Notes under the pieces: model-generated | Database searches by the model: none | Seen by the model: the letters and a program-made list of their open reading frames with translations, nothing else | What the model was told of the DNA's origin: nothing | Position numbers and translations under genes: made by a program | In this document: piece after piece, positions 23,526 through 35,639 of the stretch | How the letters are laid out: every line of letters starts with the position of its first letter | Position numbering within the stretch: position 1 is the stretch's first letter | Origin: Liquidambar formosana | Lineage: Eukaryota > Streptophyta > Magnoliopsida > Saxifragales > Altingiaceae | Direction of reading: 5' to 3' | Length of the DNA stretch: 64,000 nt | Assembly: GCA_039720395.1 (NCBI GenBank) | Contig: CM077833.1 | Location: 13,205,133-13,269,132 of the forward strand

Positions 23526-25462
23526 TGAATCACGGGTTTTGATCGGACCTTTCTTTAAAAAAGAAATGTAGAGATTTAAAAAAATAAAAACCTGTTTTTA
23601 AAGGTTCACAAAAGAACAAAACAAACAAAGAGTCGCCACCTCGTTTTTTTTTTTTTTAAGGAAAAGAGGAAAACCATAAAAATAGTTTTTAAAAGAAACC
23701 TTTGAAAACCAAACATATGACTCCAATCAAGGAAAAGCAGGTCTTAATAAAACAAGAGAGGATTTGGAGACGAAGTTACGATGTGGAATGGTTCTAGGAA
23801 ACATCATATAGGCACCCACATCACCCCAAAATGGGTCTCTAAATTTATATGGGCTATTTCAATAACTTCCTAATTAGACACCATGTATATGTAAAGAATC
23901 ATCCATAACCATCCATTCATCCATAAACATCCATAAAGCATTCATAAACATCCATAAAGCATTATAAATATCCATGAACAAATAGAAGAGATATGGAAAG
24001 CAGTAGAGAGGGATAAAGAATAAAAGAATAAAAAGAAAAAGAAAACCTAGGATACTTTGTATCTTAGGGCGAACTTAAACATCAAATGAGCGCCTACGTA
24101 CCTCATATGCAAAGATGTAAGAATCAAATTCCACGTAATTTGATAGAAAAGGAGTCATTCCCTTCACAATGAACTACCATAAATCCTAAGTTTCTATTTA
24201 ATAAGAAGTTTATAAAAAGGGAACTTTGGAAAGAATAGAGAGTTTTTAAAATAATGGAAACTCAAGACTTATCATGATTCAATGCAAAAAGAATAACCCA
24301 AAAGGGAGAAGGGAACAATTCATACAAAACTCACCATGAACCAACTTACCATGTGCCAAACATCTCAAAACATTGAGAAATCACCAATTAATCACTACCT
24401 ATGTATGCTATAGGGCAATTGTTATGCTCAAACCAACCATATTTATGCTCAAATCATCATTAGAAGACCTACATCAAATCTGAACAGAATATGAAACATA
24501 CATATAATGACCCAATTAATACTTATGCAAAGAATAAAAATCAAAAGAAAAAGAAAACCCTAATATGTTCCTATATGCCCTAAACACCCTAACATGCTCT
24601 TATATGCCCTAAACACCCTAACATGCATAAAACTATCAAAAACATGCCAAATATGAATTATTATGATGAAAATATCATATAACAATCCAAAACATGAAAA
24701 TAAAATCTAATATGATGCATTAGATAAGTATTTTATATATGTAAGAATGTGAAATAATCATCCTTACGGCGAGCTTTCTTAAGTAAAACTATCCTGAGAT
24801 AATTTCATGTAGAAATCACTCTGTATGAATGATTTCTTTATATATCCTACATAAAATATATACCTAAGAATGCAAAGAAACTTATGGCACACTTAAACAT
24901 ATTCTAGAAAGCACCTATGCACAACTTCACCCTTTAAGGACGATAATTATCCTCTAAAAGAATAATCGTCCATACACCTATGAAGATGAAGCTTACATAG
25001 TAAGTGTCCTATACAAAAGATTCTTAAAATCATGCATATAATTGAACCATAAAGAGAAAACAGCCTAAACAAATTAACTAATTTTCTGGGTAAACATACC
25101 CCTATTCTAGAAAGAGAAACTATCCTACCAGCAAACAATTAACAATCCTACTCTACTATCATGCTTTTCACATTATTCGAATCATATACATTCTAAAATA
25201 TAGAGCATATATGATTCTTAATTCAATACTAAGCTATAACTATGCAAAGAATAGAGTAGAAGAAAGAACTATATAGGGATGCAAAGAAATTTACAACAAA
25301 GCAAAGGTTTCACTGTGTTCTTTCTTCTCTTTGGACTTGATTGCCTTCTAGTTCCTTTTTAAAATTGCAGTAGAATGCCCTCTCCAAGTAGAATCACTAC
25401 AAAAAAAAAAGGGGGAATTCATGGCGTGAGATTCATGGCGTGCAAATGAGGCATGCTGTTAT

Positions 25463-25777
25463 TGTTAAGTTTCCAACTTAAAAGCCTAAGCTTATAAGTG
25501 GAGGGCCCAAACAGGTATATGAAGTTATGTCAAACCCAATATTTGGGCGATGTAGGATGTAGTATATTTCGAACACTCCCCTCGTATGCAGGCTTAACAC
25601 AGGCCTTACACGTGGGCAACAAATATAAGCTCAATAGGCCCAAGAATGATATGCTTTGATACCATGTTAAGTTTCCAACTTAAAAGCCTAAACTTGTAAG
25701 TGGAGGGCCCAAACAGATATATGAAGATATGTTTAATTTGATATTTAATCAATATGGGATGTGGTATATTTCCAACA
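25463..25777 (-). mobile_element. Complete TRIM retroelement (315 bp) inside the CACTA element
   Basis: Two 113-bp LTRs (25463-25575 and 25665-25777) flank an 89-bp internal part. On the minus strand the LTRs start TGTTGGAAATATACC (or TGTTCGAAAT) and end AACTTAACA. The LTR at right is followed directly by TGGTATCAAAGC (25653-25664), a primer binding site for initiator Met-tRNA with one mismatch. The other LTR is preceded by the polypurine GAGGGGAG (25576-25583). The target duplication GTTAT is perfect (25458-25462 and 25778-25782). There is no coding capacity, as usual for TRIMs. Confidence 0.93.
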
Positions 25778-25857
25778 GTTATATCCAGTAATTACAGCGT
25801 TTTTAAAATGTTTGCCGTTAATATATAATACTAGGGTCTTATTCACGACTTGCATCC

Positions 25858-25967
25858 TTCGAACGCCGTTGATAATCTTTTTTATGGCATTTATTCAATT
25901 ACCGTTAATGTGTTCGAACGCCGTTGATAATCTTTTTTATGGCATTTATTCAATTACCGTTAATGTG
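25858..25967. repeat. Perfect 55-bp tandem duplication
   Basis: 25858-25912 and 25913-25967 are identical, beginning TTCGAACGCCGTTGATAATC. They lie in the subterminal region of the CACTA element and include a GCCGTT-type subterminal motif. Confidence 0.95.
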
Positions 25968-26039
25968 ATGCATTTTTACGGCATACAAAAACCCTTTTAT
26001 GGCTTTCTATCACACGCGGTTAAAGCGATAAAATGTCTC

Positions 26040-26450
26040 CAGAAAAATAGCGCGGGATTTAGAGCAGGATTTTTATCCTCCTTCCACCCTCTTTTTTTTT
26101 TTTTCACTTTTCATTTCATTTCTCAAACAAAATTAGGGCTCTTTGCTTGCAATGTCTCTAGGAAAACAATGCGAATTTAGAGTAGGATTCTTCTTCCACC
26201 TTCCGCCCTTTTTTTTTTTCCCCCTAATTTTCATTACATTTCTCAAAAAAAATTAGTGCTCTCTCACTCTCCGGTCGACGACCAAGTAGTGCTCTTTGTG
26301 CTCGCTCTTCAGTCGACGACCAACTAGGGCGCTCATGCTCTCTGTCAAGTCGTCCCAGATCTGTGCTATCTCTCAAGCCGTCGATGAACGAAGGCTCCAG
26401 ATCTGTGCCATCTCTCAAGCCTTTGATGAACGAAAGCTCCAGATCTGAGT
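26040..26450. repeat. Imperfect direct repeats in the CACTA interior
   Basis: A block of about 120 bp (from 26040) recurs near 26157. A shorter unit with CTCCAGATCTG and TCTCAAGCC recurs at about 26340-26445. The T tracts and CT-rich runs resemble a captured 5' UTR. Confidence 0.6.
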
Positions 26451-28046
26451 TTCTCTCTCTCTCTCTATCTTACATAAACTGAGTTTCCAGATCTAGGCTT
26501 ATTTATGTGTCTTTTTTTTTTTTTTTTCCAAAGGGTAGAAAGGGGTCGGTTTGATGAGGATGTGTTCTTGTTTGAACAAGATACCAAAATGGGTCAGTTG
26601 GGTTTCAACGGGTTTTGATGGTTGGTTTGGGTGATTGTCACTGTGTTGAGGGGTTTTATGGTAGTTGATTTGCTCCTTCTCAAGTCTTGCCTTTTCTTTT
26701 CTCATGCCCTCCTTCTCTCTCTCTCTCTTTCTGTTTGTCTCTGTATATTTTAGATCTGAAGCCCTATCATCTCCAGCACATATAAACCAACCAAAGCAAT
26801 GATGGTCACCATAAGGAGGTTGGATTCGGCTGTCTCTCTTCTTTTCTCCTCAAATGTTTTTAACACCTTGTTTTAATCCACCTCAGTTTAACATTTATCT
26901 CTATGATTTAGTTTGGCCGGCTTCCTGTTTTTTCTTTGACATCTTTAAATTTCTAGAAAAAATTATTCAATTGTGTATGTATCGTGAGATGTTATTCACC
27001 TACTCTTTGATTGTCACTAGAAGTAATCAATTTATTTGGATGGTTCCTTAGTTTTGCTTGCTTGGATAGATGGATTATTATTAGGACATTTTCATTTTCC
27101 CCCTTTTCTTTATGTTCAAAAGTTAAAACTAGAAAAGTGCTGTTTTACAATTCAATTTGTCTCATTTTGGGTCATATTTTAAGACTTAATTCAGTTTGAC
27201 ATTTTCATGGTAAATATTTTGAGGATTGCTTCCAATCTACTATTTAGCAAACTTCTTTGAAAAATTATCATCAGTAATGCCTCCCTACAAAAAATAAATA
27301 GCTTCCTTCTCCCCCCACCAAGCAATTTCCCATATTTCATGATACTTGTAGGCAAAACTCAATGATAGTTTTCTGATCCATGTTAGTTGGTTCAGTTTTA
27401 ATTGACTTTAAAGAAATTTTTTAATTAATTTGTGAGTTTTTTCTACCTATTTCCATTGTTAACGTCTTCTATCATTATTTGTCCATACAAGCCCTCTATC
27501 AGTGACTTGATATATATCATTGGCAGATTAGATACTAAGAAGGCATCTTTACATTGGAAGATATTTGCAATATTAGACTTTGGCGATGAAAACCTTGATA
27601 AAATACCATTTCTTTGAAACATAGACCATGTCCTTGTCCAATACAATACTCATGGGACTAGTATAAAATGCCATCTTAGTTTTTATTTATTTGTCATTTT
27701 AGTGGATAAACATAAGTTTATTTAATAACACGAGCTATTTTGTTATTGGGCATTGGTTCTTTGCCTTCACTAATTTTTCTGTTCTTCTCAAGCCACTCAT
27801 TATTTCTTTCTTTCTTTCTTTTTTGGGTTTTCAATGTTGTCTGTTTCGTTTTTGGGTTTTTTAGTTGTTGAAGAAGATATGGGGTGTTGGAATTGGAGAT
27901 ATTTTGTGTGCTATTAGATGTACGTATAAGGTGGATGGAAGTTTCAAGTTTAGTACTAATAGTGTTAAATTTTGATAGAGATTAATGTAAAACCTCTTTT
28001 TGAATTTAAGTACCATTGACTATTTTGAAGTGGCACTTTTGTTCTT

Positions 28047-28047
<1 letters not shown>

Positions 28048-28078
<31 letters not shown>
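28048..28078. repeat. Poly-T run
   Basis: An uninterrupted run of about 30 T inside the CACTA element. Confidence 0.85.
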
Positions 28079-28080
<2 letters not shown>

Positions 28081-28535
28081 ACTTTGCCACATCAATCATT
28101 CATGAAATTACAAGAGTCCTAGGCATCTAGTGCTTCAATTGAGAATATGGCACTTTGCCCAATATGCGCAACTTAATCCAGCTTGCAATTTAAACTATTA
28201 GGTTCTTCTGCGGATTGTTTTTAAAGTAGAGGATCTTGGTTTTCTATCCTATTATTGCTTGTTGGTTTTAGGGTGGTCTTTGTCTTGTGTTGGGGTGGTG
28301 GCTTATTTTTGTTTTTGGGGCTAGTAGTTTAAGGCATTATTGGTTCCTTTTTAGGGTGGGGGGAGTTGTTTTCTCAAGTTTATATTTTTATGCTCCCCTT
28401 TTCTTGCAGTTCAAGATGTGTATAGCTCTATCCCAACACCTCCAACAAACTTCATACTAAAGTAGGGAGAATCATTTATCTTGAAGCTCTTTAAAAGGTG
28501 ATAGCTTGTATAGAGAATCATTTATCTCGATTAAA

Positions 28536-28539
<4 letters not shown>

Positions 28540-28583
<44 letters not shown>
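28540..28583. repeat. (CA)n microsatellite
   Basis: More than 40 bases of uninterrupted CA inside the CACTA element. Confidence 0.92.
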
Positions 28584-28587
<4 letters not shown>

Positions 28588-30010
28588 TGATTAATTGATT
28601 GATTAGTTGATCAAGTATTAAGTTCTTTGTTTTTGGAAAACTATTTTGTTCCAAGTCTGGGAATTGCTAATTTGCTATGTAGTTGAAAAAAAAAAATTAG
28701 CAATGTGGATTTATGTATTCTTTATTGGAAAAAAATGAATTTGCTAATTACCTATGCATAGGTGATGTTAATGGGGGGGGGGGGGGGCGGGGGAACCTAA
28801 TGGCAAATTAAGCTTGCAATGTGAATGGGCAAAGGTAAAAATAGGAGAAGAGGTTGTGCATCATTCTTTTATTTTTTGCAAAAAAAAAAAAATCACTTTC
28901 CTTATTGTGTTCTTATATCACAAATGGTAACCATGGATGGGTATATTTCTGTCATCTTAATTAGCTTCTTGTGCTCCTATATTAGGATTAGTAACTATGT
29001 ATAGGTCCATGTGTATGAAAAAAAATAAAAATGAAGGCAAATGAAGCTTGCGATGTAGATGGGCAAGCGTGGAAATTAAATGAGAGAAGGGGGTACATCA
29101 CTATTATTTTGGACTGCTGTTATGTATTCTTTATTGGATGTGGTTATTAACACTTCATTTTTTTTTTTCATTGGAGGTGTTATTGCGCTACGAAAATAAG
29201 GAGCAACTCTAGGAATGGCTTATTCCCTTGCTTGAGGGTAAAACCTGATCTGGATTTGCAATGACAAAATCGCAAGTTGCATCTTCTGATGCAACAAATA
29301 TTGAGTGTTCTATTAACAGGTACGTTCATTCGGTAATTTTGGAATTGTAAACATGATATATGAATTATGAGTGTGGTTGTTGTATCGTTCATGGCATTCT
29401 GTAATCTATCTTGAAACCCATTACAATTTCAAAAAGGGGAATATCACCCAGAATGGAGCTTTATTTTCTGTGGAAAAGAATGGATGACATCTTAAGCATG
29501 TTGTTTGTGCAAATTAGTTTAGGATGATAGCTTTTATGATTTTGTGAATTTTGATAAAGCATTAGTCAGAATGCTATTCCTAGAAATTGAACCACTTCAC
29601 ATGTTGGCTTCTGAGTATAAATATTAGATTCTTTGTTGCTGAGAGTTTATTTAAGTGTTTAACATATTGAAATTTATCTTGAATTATAAATTTATATTAT
29701 ATTTTATAATATTTAGTTAGGCACGTGCATAGCACATTTTTCGTCCTAGTTGGTTTCAAAGGAAAATATAAAAAGAAATTATACGAGAGTAATAAACTAT
29801 ATGACGAAAGAATAAAGACTAAATACCTTCTTGGTTAATGCAACCACTAACGAGGAGAACAAGTAAAAATTTCATATCAAAAGATTTGTATGGCCTCAAA
29901 TGGAATTGCTTAGGCATCAAAACTAAATTGTTTTTATGTTTACAATGCTGTTTATGTTTCTATACAGCTCTATTTCTAAAGAAGTTCGATGCAGTGGGTG
30001 GCAATAGTTC

Positions 30011-30232
30011 TGGCCATTAAAAAATTTGAAGAAGGTCAAGGCTACTCTGGACACTATTCTTGAAGATTTAGACACATCAAGTGTCAAAATCCAAGATCAT
30101 TGCTGCACTTCATTGGTCATAGATCAGTGGGCTCATCAAAGACTGCCAGTTCCCACACATTGGTTTCTCAGTCTAATTTCAACCATGCATGATAGCAAAC
30201 ATGTTGATCGATCAAGTGCTTACCAAATCTAA
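30011..30232 (+). pseudogene. Possible captured host-gene fragment (MINIYO/RPAP1-like block) in the CACTA element
   Basis: The plus-strand frame from about 30026 contains LVIDQWAHQRLPVPTHWFLS, then ISTMHDSKHVD, ending in a stop. From memory, a QWAHQRLPLPxHWFLSPIS-like block is conserved in plant MINIYO/RPAP1 proteins, which act in nuclear import or assembly of RNA polymerase II. CACTA elements often carry host gene pieces. The frame before it is broken, so this would be a non-functional fragment. The family assignment rests on one motif and needs a database search. Confidence 0.4.
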
Positions 30233-31167
30233 TCTAGGAACCTGCTAATTGTCTTAGAGTTGGTGAAGATGGACCTTTTTTTTTTCCTTTTCTTTTCTAT
30301 TAGGAATATGTGAAGACCCATTGTTAGCTATTATGTAATAAGAGATTGATATTCTATTTTTGTGGATCTGATGTATGTAGTGGATATTCCGACCTCTATT
30401 TTTTGTTCAATTACTCATTTCAAGTGGATTTAATGAAATAGAGAATTCTTTATAATTCTGTGTTTTGGATTTGAATGAGCTTACTAGTATTGCTAGAGCT
30501 GCTCATTATCATTATGCCATGAAAATTTAATTAAGGCATACCATATAGAAAGGACACCGTGAATAATCTATAGTCCATCAGCAGGATTTATTCATGGCAT
30601 GCAATTATAGGTCGTAAAAGACTATTTATGGCGTACAATTGCACGCTGTAAAAGACTATTTATGGCATACAGTCGCATGCCGTAAAAGACTATTTACGGC
30701 ATGCACTCCTATATCGTAAAAGGCTATTTACGACGTGCAATAGAATGCCGTGAATAAGTCATTAACGGCGTGCAATGTGCGCTGTAGATGATGTCTGACT
30801 TTCCCCGGCATTGCACCTTACGGCGTGCGGGTGCATGCCGTGAAAGGTCATTAACAGTGTTTTTTGAACACCGTAAAAGGCCATTTTTGTTGTAGTGAAT
30901 GTCCTATCTCTCTTATGAATATGAAGTGTCAAAAGTCCCTAATGCTGATGAATAAACCTTTATTTATAGCCAACTAATCATGTGAATCAATGGTTGAGAT
31001 TAATTCACTATAAAACTAATCTAAGGCTATTATTAAATCTCTTAGGTGTTGGACAACTTAAAATCATTTTCTAATAGGTTTAAAACACTTTTGGAATGAG
31101 GAAATTCGGAGTAAAAGAGCCCAAAATGTGTTTCCTTGAAAATAGGGAAAAATAGACATGTGGTCTT

Positions 31168-31240
31168 GGGTGACCGGTTGGGTGAACTGGTTGGACATAT
31201 TGGCCAAACCAGTTGGACCAGTTTAGTGAACCGGTCACCC
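31168..31240. repeat. Inverted repeat built on ACCGGT
   Basis: GGGTGACCGGTT at the left is mirrored by GAACCGGTCACCC at the right, with further half-copies (AACTGGTTGGAC, AACCAGTTGGACC) between. It lies in the U3 part of the LTR. Related motifs occur at 33015-33054, 41064-41094 and 52882-52894. Confidence 0.8.
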
Positions 31241-31876
31241 AAGGCTTGGGTCAGGTTTCACGCAGTTTTGACTTATTTCGGGTTTCTGACTTAAAATAGT
31301 CATATCTTCTTCAAATTAACTCCAATTTGAGTGATTCAAAAGCCAAAATTTCAAGGATTCAATGTAGAATAAGTCTAGAATATTCTTGAACCAAAAATCC
31401 TTGACTACGGTCAAGTGGATGGGTTTTTATAAGGCGGTTAACCGAAAAAGGGTCAATTAGCCATAGGATAATATGATGAATCAATCCAAAACCTATCAAT
31501 TAATTAAATTGACACTTCAATTAGGCTCATTTCATCATTTTAAGATCAATGGAATAATCTAGAATAAGTTTCACAATCAATTGGAAAATATACGAAGTAA
31601 AAGACAAAATTGCCCTTCAAGTCACAAAAGTTCTAATTACTTATCCAAACCTATCTGGAATTGAACCAAATTTGACACACATATCCTAGATGATCCTAAA
31701 AACTAAATGCAAGTGATGGGACTCAACAATGAGACAAAAATATGCATGCAATAATGAACTATTATCATAAGCTTAAAAGGGCAAAAATGTCCTTTAAGAC
31801 TTAGAGACTTCTAAATGCTTTAAGAACTCATGAAATGAGTTCATGAACTCTTAGGGATGAAAATAGGGTGTCTACA

Positions 31877-31889
31877 GATGCCCCTCATT
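31877..31889 (-). other. Polypurine tract of the Tat-like element
   Basis: On the minus strand AATGAGGGGCATC directly precedes the TGTAGACA start of the 3' LTR. This is the expected site of plus-strand DNA priming. Confidence 0.75.
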
Positions 31890-32019
31890 GGTTGAGTTTG
31901 CTCCGTAAACAATACTAATGTCAAAAAGATAGTCCATTTTCATAAGAAAGTGGCTAAGAACTAAAGATTAAACTTCATCAGTATCCATTGGGGAAGATAA
32001 CTATATTTGTTATAATGTA

Positions 32020-32320
32020 CGCTTGTACAAAATAGAGGGCGTGTGTGACCACGAGAGTCATTTAAACACACTATGCTTTCATATGCCTATTCTTGCTAAT
32101 AGGGACACATATGCTTTTATAATGTATGCTCATTCTTGCTCATGAGGACACGTACAAAATAGGAGGGCATGTGTGACCACAAGAGTCATTTAAAAACACT
32201 GTACTTTGATGCACCCACCTCTCCCGATGGGGCTCGCATGCTTCTATAATGTTCGCTCATTCTTGCTAATGAGGGTACGCATAAGATAGGGAGCATGTGT
32301 GACCTGAGCAAGAGCAACCA
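32020..32320. repeat. Imperfect tandem repeats, about 125 bp units
   Basis: Phrases such as GCATGTGTGACCACAAGAG and CTCATTCTTGCT-ATGAGG recur two to three times between 32020 and 32320. They lie between the polypurine tract and the antisense ORF promoter of the Tat-like element. Confidence 0.65.
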
Positions 32321-33014
32321 TTTTATTGTACTATAATTTCCTCAAGAAATTAAATAGCAATTCAAACAATCTACGTATGTGACCACAAGGGTCATTTAAA
32401 CATACTTTCACAACCAATTCCATCCAAGTATTCATAAGCTTTATTTTAACACCTTTGTTAAAATTAAGCAAAGCAAATATTCAAATTATGCTATTTCCTC
32501 AAGAAATTAATAGCAATGTCAATTCATCATAAAGAATCAAGAAATAACAATTTCCATGATCCTTACAAAGCATCACAAGCATTCATTAACTCATCATCCA
32601 ATGACAACAAAGCTTCTTTTTTTTTACCCTAGGGTTGAATATAAGCTAGAACATCCAATCAATTTCATTGTGCTATAATTTCCTCAAGAAATAAATAGCA
32701 ATAACAATTCATCATAAGAAATCAAGGAATATGAAATTCCATGGTTTTAAACAATTATCATAAGGATCATCCTTCCAATCATCCAAAGATAAACTTCTTT
32801 AACAAAGTAATTGTCAAAGTAAGCTTGCAAATATCACCATGAGTCACTAACTATTCAATTTGTGATAAAAAAAAAAAATTCATCATTTCATGCATTTCAA
32901 TTCGTTCATAACATTTTCTATGCATTTTAAGAAAGATTTCATCAAAAAAGCAAGCAAAAAAGGGCCCGATTAAGCAAAAATGTGCAAAAATTGCACAAAA
33001 CAGGAGCTGGCTCG

Positions 33015-33054
33015 GGGACCGGTTGGGTGAACTGGTTGGACCAACCGGTCACCC
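33015..33054. repeat. Second ACCGGT palindrome, upstream of antisense ORF 1
   Basis: ACCGGTTGGGTGAACTGGTT is followed by GGACCAACCGGTCACCC, an inverted repeat of the same design as 31168-31240. It lies 40-79 bp upstream of the TATA box at 33094. Confidence 0.75.
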
Positions 33055-33093
33055 ATGAGGGGCTTTTTCTAGGCTGTTTTGTAGTGTTTTGGC

Positions 33094-33099
33094 TATAAA
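33094..33099 (+). promoter_or_regulatory. Predicted TATA box for antisense ORF 1
   Basis: TATAAA in CTATAAAGCC on the plus strand, 249 bp upstream of the ATG at 33348, with CT-rich leader sequence between. Confidence 0.45.
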
Positions 33100-33659
33100 G
33101 CCTTGCACCATCCTTCATTTGTTCATCCTCCTTTGCTTAGTTTTTGAGAGCTTCTCTCTCTAGAAACCCAACATCCAACATTTCCAAACTTCAAAATACC
33201 AAACTTTTAGTATTAAATTTGAATCATTGTAGTGAACTAATACCAATAACATCATTTTCAAGAAATCAAAACAACCTTTGATTCGTCATTTACCTTTCCC
33301 AACTTACTTTTTTTCAAATCAAACCTGTTTTTTCAAGAACACCCAACATGAGTACTTCTTTAACAAACAAGTATTTAAATGCCAAGTATCCTCATCATTT
33401 CCTCAAAAAGACATACAAAACTCCACAATACAAAGTGATGTCGGATAGCTTACTTTTGGAACCCAACAATCATCTCTCCTACATCCATTCTATAAGTGAG
33501 GTAAGATAATTCCCAACTCCTTCAAGTTCATCATTATTCTTTCATTTCATTGTTTCATTTCAAGTATTTGCTATTCTTATAAATGTAATGCATTGAGTTC
33601 TTGCTATTTTGACATCTTTTAGGAGTTTTCCATGTATAAAGACTATATTTTCCAATGTA

Positions 33660-33982
33660 GGCATAACCATGCCTACTAAGTGTTTGATAAAATTCCCAAG
33701 AGAATAAAATCTTTTTTTTTTTGCTTTCAAATGATCAAGATAACCAAGGTTAAACTCAATGGCATTCCCTAGAATGTTAAACCACGAATTTTGAAGTACT
33801 TTTTTTTACAAAAACCTTGTGGGCATAACAATGCTTACCAAGTGTTTGATAAAATTCCAAAGAGAATAAAATCATTCTTTTTACTTTCAAATGCTTTAGA
33901 TAATCAAAGGAAAACTCAATAGCATTCCTAGAATGTTTATCCATGATTTTTGAAGTACTTTTCTTTACAAAAAAACTTTTAT
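33660..33982. repeat. Tandem duplication in the intron of antisense ORF 1
   Basis: Two units of about 162 bp (from 33661 and 33823) share GTGTTTGATAAAATTCC, GAGAATAAAATC and the GAAGTACTTTT end. They lie within the predicted intron 33501-34103. Confidence 0.8.
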
Positions 33983-35639
33983 TTCACATGTGCCAATTTT
34001 TTGAAAACTTGAAAGACCATGAACTTAAGCATTCTTGAGTTATTCATTAAGCATAGCAAATATTTAAAATAACAATTTCAATCATTCCCATCATTCTTTG
34101 TAGCCAAACTTCGAGGATAGAGCAAGGCATGTACTTGGGCGAGTCATTGAATGGTGGCACAAGATGGCTCTATGGCAACCCAGGACTCAAAAGATCATCA
34201 ATGATGCGGGTTTTGGGGACTTCTTTAATGCACTATGGTGGGAACAACGGGATAGACAAGCTTTGCTAGCCTTGACTAAATTGTGGTGGGACACCACCAA
34301 TATTTCCATTTCAGCTTTGGGGAAATGAATCTTATCCCCATGGATTTCACAATTATCACGGGACTTCGCCTTGGCAGGTAGAGATTGGAATACTATGAGG
34401 ATGCACCCATGGATCCCCACTATTTCCTAGATCAACTAGCGATTATGGTACCCGTTCAATGGGGTGGGATACACAGAACTTGGTTAAAGAATAACTTTTG
34501 CGATCAAAGAGAAGATGAGGGAGCGGATCCCCCATGCTTTGCCTGAGCTTTCATGTTGTATATGCTGTCTAGCATATTCTTTGCTAGTTCTGGTGACGTC
34601 ACTCCCCTAGGACACCTTGCTTGCATGAAAAATGTCTGGGAAATTGGTGAATATAACTGGGGTAGCGCTGCTTTTGCGGTGTTATATAGGTTGATGAGTG
34701 ATAGATCCCATGGAGTTAGCACAAATCATTGTGGGATGTCATTCATCTGGGAGGTATATCAATATGCAAGCTTCCTTAAAATTATTTGCAATGAATACAT
34801 ATTATCATTTTCCTTTTAAAATTCATTTTCTTGAAAATAGATCTAGTACTATGAGTACTTGGGATTTGAACGTCCCGCTCTCATTGACAATGATCCCTCA
34901 TGGCCCATGATGTCCAACTGCCACATCAACAACAAGTATGATTCTGTGGATAATAAACATGATTATGCACACGCTAGAGCATTCTTGGCTTGCATCACAG
35001 AGGACAAGGTAACCTTTAAGACTTTTATCTTTTGAGTTCAATTCTTTTCATTTCTTTTCCCTAACACAAATTCATGAATTAGGTGGATTGGGATCCATGG
35101 GCACAGCGAAAATATACCCTTGAGGAGCAACGCCATAAGTGTGTTGACATGACTGAAAAGCAAATCCTTCTAGAGGGTCCAATGGGCCGCTGTTGGTATC
35201 TTGGTAAGAGGGTTTGGCGCTAAGTGAAAGGCAACATCGATGCAGCTATGGTTCCTATGGCACCACCTATAGGGATGAAGTATGCCAACTTATTAGAAGG
35301 ACATGAGGTAATCAAGTCCTTAAGAGGCAAGGAAGCAAGTGACTTCATAGTCCCAAATGGAGACTATGAGAACTTCCGTAGGAGGTATCTAATGCCTCCT
35401 AGGGTTGTAGGAGTTCCACCTGTAAGGGTAAGTACATAACTAAACATGCTCATACTTACAAGTGTTTCCTAGCTGACTATGTGCAACTATTTTCAGGGAC
35501 GGTGAGTTCATGGCAACCATTCCACAGTGGGTTCAACCTTAGGTATGTCAGGCGTACAAGTAGATAGTGATGATGAGGGTGTAGATAGGGATGCAATCCC
35601 TCCCTTATTAGTTATATGTCCTACAGACAATCATAGAGA

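Larger units (their letters stand above)
25395..30897. mobile_element. Non-autonomous CACTA (En/Spm) element, 5.5 kb
   Basis: The left end reads CACTACAAAAAAAAAAGGGG. The right end, on the opposite strand, reads CACTACAACAAAAATGGCC. The 3-bp target duplication AAT (25392-25394 and 30898-30900) is perfect. Both ends carry subterminal repeats of the type TTTACGGCGTGC / CGTAAAAG (dense at 30590-30880, sparser at 25420-26010), as expected for binding sites of a CACTA accessory transposase protein. No transposase frame is recognisable, so it would need help in trans. It contains a TRIM, tandem repeats and a possible captured gene fragment. Confidence 0.88.
23526..31876 (-). repeat. 3' LTR of the Tat-like element, interrupted by a CACTA element
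   Basis: Without the CACTA insertion (25395-30897 plus one TSD copy) the LTR is about 2845 bp. It matches 50963-53532 over most of its length. On the minus strand it starts TGTAGACACCC at 31876. It keeps a TATAAATA box (plus-strand TATTTATA at 30961-30968), which the other LTR has lost. A 33-bp segment near 24557-24633 is duplicated here but single in the other LTR. Confidence 0.85.

Noticed and set aside
25761..26180. 139-codon plus-strand ORF
   Set aside because: It is built from the CACTA subterminal repeats and the 55-bp tandem duplication, with repeated peptide words and no domain.
30590..30890. CRISPR-like array (repeated TTTATGGCGTACAATTG words)
   Set aside because: Spacing is irregular, repeats are imperfect and the DNA is a plant transposon end. 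These are CACTA subterminal repeats.
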